The position numbers and the translations under genes are program-made. From positions 91,100-155,099 of the forward strand of contig CAKVHC010000001.1 in NCBI GenBank assembly GCA_934747805.1: a stretch of DNA of 64,000 bases, in the 5' to 3' direction. Every line of letters starts with the position of its first letter. The first letter of the stretch is position 1. This DNA is from an uncultured Clostridia bacterium. GTDB lineage: Bacteria; Bacillota; Clostridia; Christensenellales; UBA1242. Shown here piece by piece: positions 17,411-25,499 of this stretch. Under the pieces are notes generated by a model that was not told where the DNA came from, ran no database searches, and saw only the letters and a program-made list of their open reading frames with translations.

Positions 17411-18001
17411 CTAGAATGCTTGACGCTTGCCAACTTTGCATTTAATGCAGAATAGCCACATAGACAAAATTGCCCAAATCAAATACATATGTCCGCCATT
17501 AGCCACTACTGTTTCTATTGCCTCACCGAATGTTCCGCCACTGCTTACAGTTCCGCCGATTGCCATAAAGATGAGCAAGGCTGCCATAATGAAGTTAGCC
17601 AAGAACGATAGGAAGGTAACGATTGCCGTGAAAACGTTAATAACCTTGAAGAACTTGTTGTAACGTTTGGTGCAAAGTGAGATGATAAAGAATACTAAAT
17701 CAATAATTGCAATGGCAATCAAAGCCAAAACGGCAATGTAGATGAAGTATCCAATAAATGTGACAATGCTAGGGTTAAGGTTAGCGCCACTACTGCCCAG
17801 CATTGCATCAACGAATACGAAAATTATCAGTTTGATTCCGTCATCTTGCTTGAAAAGATTGCAAGCAGTGATTGTCTCAGCATAACCGTGACCTTCGCTA
17901 ATGGCTGCTGGCAACAATAAGGTCAATGCAATCAGTGCAGTGATGACAATGCCACGTATCAAGACGGGCTTTAAATATTTTGTCTTTTTCTCTTTACTCA
18001 T
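17411..18001 (-). CDS. four-helix integral membrane protein, unknown function
   Basis: 196 residues with a basic N-terminus (MSKEKKTKYLKP) and about four hydrophobic helices (near residues 14-34, 76-110, 120-150 and 170-188). No motif that I recognise. It interrupts the usual jag-mnmE junction, with terminators on both sides, so it forms its own unit and looks like an insertion into the conserved block. Its start is preceded by GTGGGG, a fair ribosome site. Confidence 0.6.
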   Translation of the reverse strand: MSKEKKTKYLKPVLIRGIVITALIALTLLLPAAISEGHGYAETITACNLFKQDDGIKLIIFVFVDAMLGSSGANLNPSIVTFIGYFIYIAVLALIAIAIIDLVFFIISLCTKRYNKFFKVINVFTAIVTFLSFLANFIMAALLIFMAIGGTVSSGGTFGEAIETVVANGGHMYLIWAILSMWLFCIKCKVGKRQAF

Positions 18002-18118
18002 AAATTACCCCACATAAGTTAATTTTAAAATACACCTATTCGCTGTCGCTGTCAACAAATTTGAACAATTTGACTTACATTTGTCCAAAATGATTTTCTA
18101 TAACTAATAAATGCAGAC

Positions 18119-18149
18119 TTGTCCACAATTATTCATCAAATGTGGATAA
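18119..18149. other. pair of DnaA-box-like sites downstream of jag
   Basis: TTGTCCACA (18119-18127, one mismatch to TTATCCACA) and TGTGGATAA (18141-18149, perfect box on the other strand), in opposite orientation. They lie in the gap after jag, about 3 kb from the main origin cluster. Confidence 0.4.
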
Positions 18150-18150
18150 C

Positions 18151-18176
18151 AAAAAAAGCACGGTGAGTGCTTTTTT
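18151..18176 (-). terminator. intrinsic terminator after jag
   Basis: AAAAAAGCAC / GTGCTTTTTT with a 5-base loop; leftward reading ends in a T-run. It ends the rpmH-rnpA-yidD-yidC-jag transcript. Confidence 0.75.
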
Positions 18177-18912
18177 ATTTAACAATGAAAACAACGTGTC
18201 TGTTTCTTCCTTCGCCAGTGCTTTCGGTGGTGATTCCGTCCATTTCAGCGACGGCAGAGTGAATAATGCGACGTTCGTAGCTATTCATAGGTTCGATAGC
18301 AATATTTTTGTGGCTGATAAGCGCCTTGTTGGCAGTTTTCTTTGCCAAATTGATGAGCGCTTGCTCACGGCGAGCCTTATAACCTTCAATATCTAGAATG
18401 ATGTGAGTGTCAAACTCTTGTTTGCTGACAAGACTGTTGAGAATGTGTTGCAAACTTGACATTCCTTCACCACGATAGCCAATAAGTTTGCCCATATCAC
18501 TGCCCAAAAGGTTGACAAAAAGTCCGTTTGGAGTGTAAGAGTATTCCACTTCATAGGTTGTGCCTACACGCTTGCATAGTCCCTCAATATACTCGGTTAA
18601 AAAGTCTTCGAGCAACTGATTACGCTCGGTAGAATAAGTCTTTTCTTTCTTAGCTTTTTCTTGTTTTTCCGCCTTTTTAGGTGCTTCTGTTACAGTCGCT
18701 TTTTCTTCTACAACAGGTTTAACTTCTTTCACAGTTTCTTCAATCACTGGTTCAGTCTTGTCTTGGTATTCGAGCACGACTTTAGCTTTCTTAAACATTC
18801 CTCCGGCATCTTTAATGCGGATTGTCACATCTTCACGTTCAAGTCCTAGTTGCAAAAGACCTTGTTGAATAGCAGTTTCCACGTTCTTTGCTACTATTTC
18901 TAGTTCTTTCAT
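18175..18912 (-). CDS. jag: RNA-binding protein Jag/KhpB
   Basis: RNA-binding protein linked to cell elongation and division control in Gram-positives. 245 residues in three parts: the Jag-N domain (residues 1-52, AKNVETAIQQGLLQLG...), an acidic/Lys linker rich in Glu-Lys-Val, and a C-terminal KH domain (GSDMGKLIGYRGEGMSSLQ) followed by R3H (NSYERRIIHSAVAEMDGITTES). Length and order are as usual. Located immediately after yidC, its standard position. Confidence 0.95.
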   Translation of the reverse strand: MKELEIVAKNVETAIQQGLLQLGLEREDVTIRIKDAGGMFKKAKVVLEYQDKTEPVIEETVKEVKPVVEEKATVTEAPKKAEKQEKAKKEKTYSTERNQLLEDFLTEYIEGLCKRVGTTYEVEYSYTPNGLFVNLLGSDMGKLIGYRGEGMSSLQHILNSLVSKQEFDTHIILDIEGYKARREQALINLAKKTANKALISHKNIAIEPMNSYERRIIHSAVAEMDGITTESTGEGRNRHVVFIVK

Positions 18913-18913
18913 A

Positions 18914-19945
18914 CTATTCTCCTTTGAAATAATTTCTACTATATTCTACCACTTGCACTTTTGCCTTTTTAGGCTGTTTTGGTGAGCCGTTTGAGTCCTT
19001 TTTATTCTTGAAAATAAGGTTAGTCAAAAGACCGGTCAAACAAGTCATAAGTGAGTTGGTGATGAGATATAGAGAGAATATACTTGTGCTAGTCCAAGCA
19101 AATATAACCATTACAATTGGCATAACGATAAGCATTGTCAAATTGGTTGTCTTTGTAGGGTCTTGCACCTTTGGATCAGTGTTCTTTGGCTTCATTAGGC
19201 GTGTGGTCAGCCATTGTGACAAGAAGGTCACTACGCCAGCCAAAATAACCAAAATGTAATAACCATTTGGTCCTTTGTTCGCATCAGACGAGTAAATAAT
19301 CTCTTCAATGCGCTGATATTCCGCTTTTGCGACCTCTTTTTCTTCGTCGTTTAGTTTCAAACCACTTTGTTTGTAATATTCGTCAAAAGACAACATAATA
19401 GAGGTCTTTGTATCGCTCTTCCAAACGTTAGTTATCCACAACCAGCCGTTTTCTTCCTTAATCTTCTCATATTCAGCCAAAACAGCGTTTTCTTTTTCGC
19501 CGTCAACAGCTGTTTCATAAACGGTTTGCAGCTGTGCATACTGACTGGTGAGTTTGTCACGACTGATGTAGTTCAAACTTTGAAACAAAGTAAAGAACAC
19601 AACCAAAGTTACAACCAAATTGATAAGCAAAACTACGCAACTGCCTACAACATTGTAGTTGTGCTTTTTGTAAATTGCCATAGTGCCTTGGTTGATTTTA
19701 TCCTTATCATTAGGATATTTTTTCTGCAATGCTTGTATTTCAGGTTGAACAATGGCCTGCATTTCGGTGTTTTTCTTTGAAACACGACGCTGGATAATGT
19801 CGAGTGGCAACAAAACGAGTTTCAATGCCACTGTAAATAAAATGATTGCCCAGCCATAGTTACCCAAAAACGACACAAAAAGGTCGATAAGTGTCTTCCA
19901 GCACTGTTTTGTCAGTAGTAGATTGCTAAATGTTAGCATATCCAT
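18914..19945 (-). CDS. yidC: membrane protein insertase YidC/OxaA
   Basis: Inserts proteins into the cytoplasmic membrane, with or without Sec. 343 residues; a first helix with NYGWAIILFTVALKLVLLPLD and following QRRVSKKNTEMQAIQP-type sequence is the family hallmark, and further helices lie near 95-120 and in the C-terminal half (GYYILVILAGVVTFLSQWLT, MLIVMPIVMVIFAWT). There is an insertion of about 90 residues between helices 2 and 3. No lipobox at the start. The C-terminus is Lys-rich, a ribosome-binding feature. It overlaps yidD by 13 bases. Confidence 0.93.
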   Translation of the reverse strand: MDMLTFSNLLLTKQCWKTLIDLFVSFLGNYGWAIILFTVALKLVLLPLDIIQRRVSKKNTEMQAIVQPEIQALQKKYPNDKDKINQGTMAIYKKHNYNVVGSCVVLLINLVVTLVVFFTLFQSLNYISRDKLTSQYAQLQTVYETAVDGEKENAVLAEYEKIKEENGWLWITNVWKSDTKTSIMLSFDEYYKQSGLKLNDEEKEVAKAEYQRIEEIIYSSDANKGPNGYYILVILAGVVTFLSQWLTTRLMKPKNTDPKVQDPTKTTNLTMLIVMPIVMVIFAWTSTSIFSLYLITNSLMTCLTGLLTNLIFKNKKDSNGSPKQPKKAKVQVVEYSRNYFKGE

Positions 19946-20199
19946 TTATAATCTCCTTTTAGATTTAATGGGAGAAAATCTATTTCGCCTTTGCTAGTGG
20001 GGTTGCACCTAAGCAGTCGCTTGACAGTTAGGTGTGTTGCCCAAAAAAAATCAAATTTTAGATATGCGCTTAGGCAATATCTTGAACAACTTGGCAAAAA
20101 TGCACAACCATTTCCAATTAAAGGAGACAATATGAGCCTGTATATAAATATAAGTAAGGCACATATAAGGGAGATTGGAAAGGTTATTATTCTTAGCAT
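19933..20199 (-). CDS. yidD: membrane protein insertion efficiency factor YidD
   Basis: Small membrane-associated protein that helps YidC-dependent insertion. The signature FLPSCSRYCLSAYLKF (canonical CRFxPSCSxYxxEA) is present, with an N-terminal hydrophobic helix (FPISLICALLIFIYRLILSP) and LLRCNP. I chose ATG 20199, with GGGGA upstream; a GTG at 20211 is the alternative. It overlaps the rnpA end and the yidC start, so the three are translationally linked. Confidence 0.9.
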   Translation of the reverse strand: MLRIITFPISLICALLIFIYRLILSPLIGNGCAFLPSCSRYCLSAYLKFDFFWATHLTVKRLLRCNPTSKGEIDFLPLNLKGDYKWIC

Positions 20200-20528
20200 A
20201 ATAGTCCCCACTCACCAAAACTTGAGAGCAGGACGTCTTGCGTAAGGTGAAAATCTGCATTAGCCATGTCAGCACGAGCAACGATAACATAATTGTTGAC
20301 TTTGATTTTGTTAACATTGAGTCTGATAACTTCGCTCAGCACACGCTTGACTCGACTGCGAACGAAACTCTTACCCACTTTTGCGCTAACGCTTATGCCA
20401 AATTTGGATTGAGCATACTTTGTTGGCACAACGTACACCACAAACAATTTGTTTGCGTGCGACGTGCCACGCTTGTATACATAACTAAATTCTTTTTTCT
20501 TTTTAAGGCGATTGTTTTTGTTTAGCAT
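20193..20528 (-). CDS. rnpA: ribonuclease P protein component
   Basis: Protein subunit of RNase P, which matures the 5' ends of tRNAs. 111 residues, basic. The N-terminal FxxxxxxG pattern (FSYVYKRGTSHAN) and the RNR-type motif, here GKSFVRSRVKRVLSEVIR, are present. Order rpmH-rnpA-yidD is canonical. Confidence 0.93.
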   Translation of the reverse strand: MLNKNNRLKKKKEFSYVYKRGTSHANKLFVVYVVPTKYAQSKFGISVSAKVGKSFVRSRVKRVLSEVIRLNVNKIKVNNYVIVARADMANADFHLTQDVLLSSFGEWGLLC

Positions 20529-20541
20529 TTAACTCTCCTAA

Positions 20542-20676
20542 TTAAGCGCTAAGTTTTTTACGACCTCTGTTTCTGCGTCTAGCCAAAACTTTTCTACCAG
20601 AACGAGTGCTCATTCTTTTTCTAAAACCGTGTACTTTATTTCTTTGACGCTTTTTAGGTTGATAAGTCTTCTTCAT
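20542..20676 (-). CDS. rpmH: 50S ribosomal protein L34
   Basis: 44 residues, starting MKKTYQPKKRQRNKVHGF and ending in a very basic tail (GRKVLARRRNRGRKKLSA); this is the complete, typical L34. AAAAGGAG precedes the ATG. First gene of the leftward origin operon, driven by the promoter at 20722-20750. Confidence 0.97.
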   Translation of the reverse strand: MKKTYQPKKRQRNKVHGFRKRMSTRSGRKVLARRRNRGRKKLSA

Positions 20677-20721
20677 ACATATACTCCTTTTATATACTCC
20701 CTAAAACAATTAGGTAGTTGC

Positions 20722-20750
20722 ATTATAACTTAAATCGCAAAAGTTGTCAA
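20722..20750 (-). promoter_or_regulatory. strong promoter of rpmH operon
   Basis: Minus strand TTGACA (20745-20750), 17 bases, TATAAT (20722-20727): exact consensus in both boxes. Confidence 0.75.
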
Positions 20751-20819
20751 CCATCACTGCCAGCCTTTTATTCGTAAGTTTTTTTATTTATTTAATATTA
20801 TCACTATTATTATGTCAGG

Positions 20820-21052
20820 TGGATTTGTGGATAACTAAATTTGTTAAATTTTTGCAATTTTTAAAAATGAAAATTATTTTTTTCTTTTCAAAATAAATCA
20901 ATATTTTTTGCATTTTTTATGTCAAAAACACCATAAAAAAATAAATTTTACATTATTAACGACCCATATTTCACCTTGAATTATAAACTATTCCACATTT
21001 ACTGTGCATAAGTTATCAACACTATTCCACATTAAAAATAGTTTTCCACACA
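20820..21052. other. oriC: DnaA-box cluster between rpmH and dnaN (part of oriC)
   Basis: An AT-rich gap of about 400 bases with many DnaA-box-like 9-mers: TGTGGATAA (20826-20834, perfect), TATTCCACA (20989-20997 and 21023-21031), TGTGCATAA (21003-21011), TTATCAACA (21013-21021) and TTTTCCACA (21042-21050). Five near-matches within about 60 bases is well above expectation even in AT-rich DNA. No gene is seen here. Together with the AT-rich tract across dnaN this suggests a bipartite origin. Confidence 0.75.
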
Positions 21053-21053
21053 C

Positions 21054-21084
21054 AAAAAAATAGGTCAAATCGACCTATCTTTTT
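21054..21084 (-). terminator. intrinsic terminator of dnaN
   Basis: ATAGGTC / GACCTAT stem with AAATC loop; leftward reading is followed by seven T residues. It separates dnaN transcription from the DnaA-box cluster. Confidence 0.75.
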
Positions 21085-22185
21085 CTATACTAATTTGACT
21101 GGCAAAATGAGGTACAAATACTCTTCACTGTCAGTTGGGGTGATGATGCAAGGGCTGATTGCAGTGTTGAAACTGAGTTTGATGCTATCATCATTTGATG
21201 CGTGCAACGCTTCGCTGAAATATCTTGACTTGAATGCGATGACTAGATCTTCACCAGTAAGTCCGATGTTGATATTTTCTGTAATGTTTGCAGTTTCGCT
21301 ATTTGCTGTGATTGTCAAAATGTTTTCTTTGATGTCAAATTTCACTAAGTTGTTTCTGTCCACTTTAGACAAAATGCAAGCACGATCAATAACCTTTAAA
21401 AGTTGCTCACGGTTTACTGTTACACTAGTTGTGAAGTTGTTGTGAATAATCTGTTTATAATTGAAGAAATCACCTTCGATAAGTCGGCTAGTGAGAATGC
21501 TGTCTATCAAATCAAATTTTACATAGTTGTCACTGACGAAGACCTTAATTATTTCATCGTTGTCTGGGAGCAATTTATTCACTTCGCCCAAACTACGTGC
21601 TGGAACTAGCACTTTGTAGCTGCCATGGCTGTTTTCAATGGTTTTATTCACCATTGCCAAACGGAAACCATCAAGTGTAACGCCGCAAATTTGATTGTCA
21701 TTAATCTCGAATAGTTCGCCTTTAAGAATAGGACGAGCATCGTCTGTTGCAACGGCGAAAATTGTCTTTGCAATAAGTGTTTTCAAGTCGCCTGATTTAA
21801 TCGAAAAACTCTTGTCTGTCTGTACATCATTAATGAATGGAAATTCTCTATAATCCATTAGTTGAATGAAACCTTCGCTCTCACCGTAATTAATCTTTAA
21901 TTGACCATTTTCGTTTAATGAGAAAGTAAGTTGTTCGTCACTCAATGTGCGAATATAATCACTGAAGAATTTGCCTGGTACAACGACAACACCTTCTTCC
22001 AAAACATCAGCTTTGATAGACTTTTTGATAGATATTTCAAGGTCAGTAGCAGATAATGTCAATGTATCGCCGATGGCTTCAATTTTAATACCTTCGAGAA
22101 TAGGACTTGTGGTCTTTGTACTAGTGGCTTTAATAACCTTATTTATAGCATCGCTGAGTTCCAATCCGTCACATCTAAAATTCAT
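21085..22185 (-). CDS. dnaN: DNA polymerase III beta sliding clamp
   Basis: Ring-shaped processivity clamp of the replicase. 366 residues, the normal length for three clamp domains. Typical sequences are SPILEGIKIEA, LEISIKKSI, VVVPGKFFSDYIRTL and the C-terminal YLILPVKLV (clamp proteins usually end in a P-x-R/K-L-type strand). Start 22185 is chosen from GGAG upstream and the usual MNFRCDG-like start; the frame extends further upstream but that part covers the promoter. Unusual: it is transcribed leftward, away from dnaA, instead of following dnaA in one operon. Confidence 0.96.
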   Translation of the reverse strand: MNFRCDGLELSDAINKVIKATSTKTTSPILEGIKIEAIGDTLTLSATDLEISIKKSIKADVLEEGVVVVPGKFFSDYIRTLSDEQLTFSLNENGQLKINYGESEGFIQLMDYREFPFINDVQTDKSFSIKSGDLKTLIAKTIFAVATDDARPILKGELFEINDNQICGVTLDGFRLAMVNKTIENSHGSYKVLVPARSLGEVNKLLPDNDEIIKVFVSDNYVKFDLIDSILTSRLIEGDFFNYKQIIHNNFTTSVTVNREQLLKVIDRACILSKVDRNNLVKFDIKENILTITANSETANITENINIGLTGEDLVIAFKSRYFSEALHASNDDSIKLSFNTAISPCIITPTDSEEYLYLILPVKLV

Positions 22186-22222
22186 ATACGTATCTCCTAA
22201 TAATGTAATTCTATACATACAC

Positions 22223-22251
22223 ATTATATAATAAACATACACAAAAGTCAA
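22223..22251 (-). promoter_or_regulatory. promoter of dnaN
   Basis: Minus strand TTGACT (22246-22251), 17 bases, TATAAT (22223-22228). Confidence 0.7.
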
Positions 22252-22522
22252 GGTCTACAATCAATAAGTAATTTTAGTTTTTTATTAGAAAAATAATAAA
22301 ATAATTAAAAATACAAAAAAATTAAAATTAATATAAAAAAATATTTTAAAAAAAATAAATAAATAATAAAAAATGATTAAATTTAATTAAATTATTAATA
22401 AATTATAATGAAAAATATTAAATTTTATAAAAAATATTAAACAAAAAAAATTAATTTAATTAATGAATAAATAAAACTTATCACAAACATAAAAAATAAA
22501 TTATTTTAAACTGACAATCAAA
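22252..22522. other. oriC: extremely AT-rich tract between dnaN and dnaA (probable DNA unwinding element)
   Basis: About 270 bases almost entirely of A and T, with only a handful of G/C, between the divergent dnaN and dnaA promoters. One relaxed box TTATCACAA lies at its right end, near 22479. A perfect DnaA box (TGTGGATAA, 22552-22560) flanks it on the dnaA side. It is the best candidate for the melting region of the chromosomal origin. No coding potential. Confidence 0.75.
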
Positions 22523-22523
22523 C

Positions 22524-22560
22524 TTGACAAAATCCACAATTCTACCTATAATGTGGATAA
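22524..22560 (+). promoter_or_regulatory. dnaA promoter overlapped by a DnaA box
   Basis: TTGACA (22524-22529), 17 bases, TATAAT (22547-22552): exact consensus. The perfect DnaA box TGTGGATAA (22552-22560) begins on the last base of the -10, at the place where bound DnaA would block transcription, so autorepression is likely. Confidence 0.8.
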
Positions 22561-22579
22561 ATGAGTTTGGAGGTATGAT

Positions 22580-23959
22580 ATGAACTTTGACCCACAGGAA
22601 AAGTTTGCACAAGTCAAGAGCAGAATGCAGAGCGATGTCACAGCCATTACATTTGACTTGTGGATTGACAGTATGAAATTGGCGGAGTACGACACTTCGG
22701 ACGACCACAAAATTTTGTACATTGTATCTCCATCGGTTACGGCCAAAGCGCAAGTTATGTTGCCACACATTTACGACAAACTTTTGAAAGCGGTGAATGC
22801 GGAGTTTTTGGAAGGTACACAAGTCCAAGTCTTGACTGCGGAGGAATATGACGACCGTCAAAAACAGTTGAAACTCGCTGAACAAGAGAAAAACGAGATT
22901 AACGAGTACAACGAACCTGCCAAAGAGTCAAAGTTTAATCCCAGATACACTTTTAACAACTTTGTGGTGGGTAAATCTAACCAATTTGTTGCCGCTGCTG
23001 CCAAAAGTGTGGCGGAAAATCCAGCTGTCAGATTCAATCCATTGTTTATATATGGTGGCGTAGGTTTGGGCAAAACGCACTTGCTCCACGCTATCGGCAA
23101 CTATCTGCAAGAACACCGTCCTGAGCTCAATTGCATTTATGTGACGTGCGAAAAGTTCACCAACGACTACATTTCAGCACTCCGTGCGGGCAAAGACAAT
23201 GCTCAATTCCAGTTTAGAGAGAAATATCGTAATGTAGACGTGCTTTTGGTGGATGATATCCAATTTATGTCCAACAAAATGGGCATTCAGGAAGAGTTCT
23301 TCCACACCTTTAATGATTTGTATCAAAACAACAAACAAATAGTTATCGCTTCCGACCGTCCACCAAAAGAGTTGCCAGCTTTGGAAGAAAGATTGCGCAG
23401 TCGTTTCGGCAGTGGCCTTATTCAAGACATTCAAGTGCCAGACTATGAAACAAGAGTGGCAATTCTTACTAAAAAGGCACTTTTGGAAGGCTACGAGATT
23501 GATAACGACGTCATCGAGTGCATTGCCAACCGCCTTGACACCAACGTGCGTGAAATGGAAGGAATGTTATCTAAAGTGGTGTTCTATGCATCATTGCTTG
23601 GCAAAAAGCGTGCCACAATGAGCGAAGTGCAAGAAGCTCTCAAAGACGAGGGAGAAACTAACAAAGAAAACATTTCCGCAGACCTAATTATCGACACTGT
23701 GTGCGACTTTTACAAGGTTTCACGCATTGACATTTTGGGCAAGAAGAAAAACAAGGAAATCGTTGAACCACGCCAGATTGCCATTTATCTCATCACAGAA
23801 ACAATGAATATTCCGCTCACAGCAATTGGCACGATATTCGGCGGCAAAGACCACACAACAATTATGCACGCTCGTGATAAAGTGGCTAGCATGGTGAAAT
23901 CTAATGCTCACCTAAAAATGCAGATTAATGATATCAAAGCCCGAATTATGAAAGATTAA
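22580..23959 (+). CDS. dnaA: chromosomal replication initiator protein DnaA
   Basis: AAA+ initiator that binds DnaA boxes and melts oriC. 459 residues: N-terminal domain I (residues 1-80), short linker, AAA+ core with Walker A GGVGLGKTH (about 159-167) and Walker B VLLVDDIQF, sensor and arginine-finger region (ERLRSRFGSG), and the C-terminal helix-turn-helix signature GGKDHTTIMHARDKV. GGAGG precedes the ATG. It is the only rightward gene of the core origin set here; dnaN is divergent and recF convergent. Confidence 0.98.
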   Translation: MNFDPQEKFAQVKSRMQSDVTAITFDLWIDSMKLAEYDTSDDHKILYIVSPSVTAKAQVMLPHIYDKLLKAVNAEFLEGTQVQVLTAEEYDDRQKQLKLAEQEKNEINEYNEPAKESKFNPRYTFNNFVVGKSNQFVAAAAKSVAENPAVRFNPLFIYGGVGLGKTHLLHAIGNYLQEHRPELNCIYVTCEKFTNDYISALRAGKDNAQFQFREKYRNVDVLLVDDIQFMSNKMGIQEEFFHTFNDLYQNNKQIVIASDRPPKELPALEERLRSRFGSGLIQDIQVPDYETRVAILTKKALLEGYEIDNDVIECIANRLDTNVREMEGMLSKVVFYASLLGKKRATMSEVQEALKDEGETNKENISADLIIDTVCDFYKVSRIDILGKKKNKEIVEPRQIAIYLITETMNIPLTAIGTIFGGKDHTTIMHARDKVASMVKSNAHLKMQINDIKARIMKD

Positions 23960-23970
23960 TTAGACAAAAA

Positions 23971-24004
23971 AATAAAAATACGTCATGATTGGCGTATTTT
24001 TTTT
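23971..24004 (+). terminator. intrinsic terminator of dnaA
   Basis: AAAATACG / CGTATTTT stem with a 10-base loop, followed by a run of T. Confidence 0.7.
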
Positions 24005-24070
24005 ATTAAATTTTAATTTTTACATTAATTATAAAATAAAAACACTAAAACTATTAATAAATTGTTAGAG

Positions 24071-25144
24071 TTATTTTATTTCACCATGACTAACATGAAT
24101 AATATTTTTTTCAGTGGTGATATTGTCACGTGTGGATGTTATAAGTGTTTGATAATTTTTAATCAATTCGCATAAACGTTGTTCTCGTTCGGTGTCGAGT
24201 TCACTCATCACGTCGTCGAGCAAAAGTATAGGGTCCTCGCCTGTTTCATTGCGGATAATTTCCATTGAAGCAAGCTTCAACGACAATGATACAGTTCGCT
24301 GCTGGCCTTGTGACGAATATATCTTACAACTCTTGCCATTGATTTCAATCTGCATATCGTCACGGTGAGGTCCAACTGTAATGTAGCCTAGTTCGAGTGA
24401 GTGAGAAAGTGTTTTGTTTAACTGATTATGTAAATAGTCTTTCAAACTCATATTCTTCGGCGGAATAAAACCATACTCAATGTTCAATTCTTCGTTTTCG
24501 CAGAGTGCGAAATGAATTTTTTTGGCGTAAGATTTCAAATTATTTATAAATTCTATACGACTGTTAATAATCTTTTCAGCACATGCAATGAATTGTGGTG
24601 TGTAGGCGTCGAGTTGAAGCCTGATTTCATTTTCTGGAAGATGCTTTTTAACAATGGCATTCATTTGTTTCAGCACCTTGTCATATTTTGACAATGACAG
24701 AAGATATGACTTGTCAAATTGGCTAATCGAAATGTCCAAGAATCGTCTACGGTCTTCAGGCATATCTTTAATAAGTCTTAGCTCATCAGGGCTAAAGTAA
24801 ACCACTCTCAGCTCGCCAATAAGACTTGACAATTTGCTCAGCGCCGAACGATTGACAAGGATTTGCTTTTTGCCAATGCGGTTGATGGTGATGTCAATTG
24901 TTTTGTCCCCATAGAGTGATTCAAAGCTAAGTTTAATGTTGGCACTTGGTGCGTCGTTAAAGATAAGATTTACTTCTTTTTTGGTGCGTGGACTTTTGCC
25001 CAGCGCACAAAAATACACAGCCTCAAGTAAGTTGGTTTTGCCTTGTGCGTTGTTGCCCAAAATCAAATTTATCCCAGATGAAAAATTGACTGCACAGTTT
25101 GTGTAGTTTCTAAAATTTTTCAGTTGGATAGATTTTAATTTCAT
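24071..25144 (-). CDS. recF: DNA replication and repair protein RecF
   Basis: SMC-like ATPase that loads RecA at gapped DNA. 357 residues. Start MKLKSIQLKNFRNY, Walker A NLILGNNAQGKTNLLEA near residue 30, QGQQRTVSLSLKLA signature and Walker B DPILLLDDVMSELD are all present. The start 25144 has no Shine-Dalgarno but lies 7 bases after TAAAAT of a promoter, a leaderless arrangement. It faces dnaA rather than following dnaN, and the usual S4-domain gene yaaA and gyrB/gyrA are absent from the window. Confidence 0.95.
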   Translation of the reverse strand: MKLKSIQLKNFRNYTNCAVNFSSGINLILGNNAQGKTNLLEAVYFCALGKSPRTKKEVNLIFNDAPSANIKLSFESLYGDKTIDITINRIGKKQILVNRSALSKLSSLIGELRVVYFSPDELRLIKDMPEDRRRFLDISISQFDKSYLLSLSKYDKVLKQMNAIVKKHLPENEIRLQLDAYTPQFIACAEKIINSRIEFINNLKSYAKKIHFALCENEELNIEYGFIPPKNMSLKDYLHNQLNKTLSHSLELGYITVGPHRDDMQIEINGKSCKIYSSQGQQRTVSLSLKLASMEIIRNETGEDPILLLDDVMSELDTEREQRLCELIKNYQTLITSTRDNITTEKNIIHVSHGEIK

Positions 25145-25151
25145 CAAAAGT

Positions 25152-25180
25152 ATTTTATCATAATTTTGGAAATTTATCAA
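25152..25180 (-). promoter_or_regulatory. promoter of recF, leaderless arrangement
   Basis: Minus strand TTGATA (25175-25180), 17 bases, TAAAAT (25152-25157), then 7 bases to the recF ATG. Confidence 0.55.
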
Positions 25181-25499
25181 ATAAAATATATCACTCGCTT
25201 TAAAATCAAAATTTAAAAATAATTAAAAAAAATAATTTTATTAAATAAAAAGTAAAATAAAATAATTAAAAAAACATAGATAAATAGGCAATATTTAAAA
25301 AATAATCAATTAAAACTGATAAAAAAATAAATATATATAATTTAATAAAAATTTAAATAAAAATATTCCAAATAAATTATTAAAAAAATAAATATTTTTA
25401 ATTAATGAAAAAGATAAAACATTTATTAATATATAAGTATATATTTGCCAAAAAGCAAAATGCGTGCTATAATTGGGACATAAATTTTAGGAGCAAATT
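25181..25499. other. AT-rich intergenic stretch with asnS promoter
   Basis: About 260 bases of nearly pure A/T (25195-25440), very similar in texture to the dnaN-dnaA spacer, but with no DnaA box that I can see. Its right end carries a clear promoter for asnS: TTGCCA (25445-25450), 17 bases, TATAAT (25468-25473), then TTAGGAG before the ATG. No gene in the stretch. Confidence 0.6.

Noticed and set aside
22186..22251. 22-residue N-terminal extension of DnaN
   Set aside because: Lies over the dnaN promoter; the ATG at 22185 has GGAG upstream and gives the standard clamp length.
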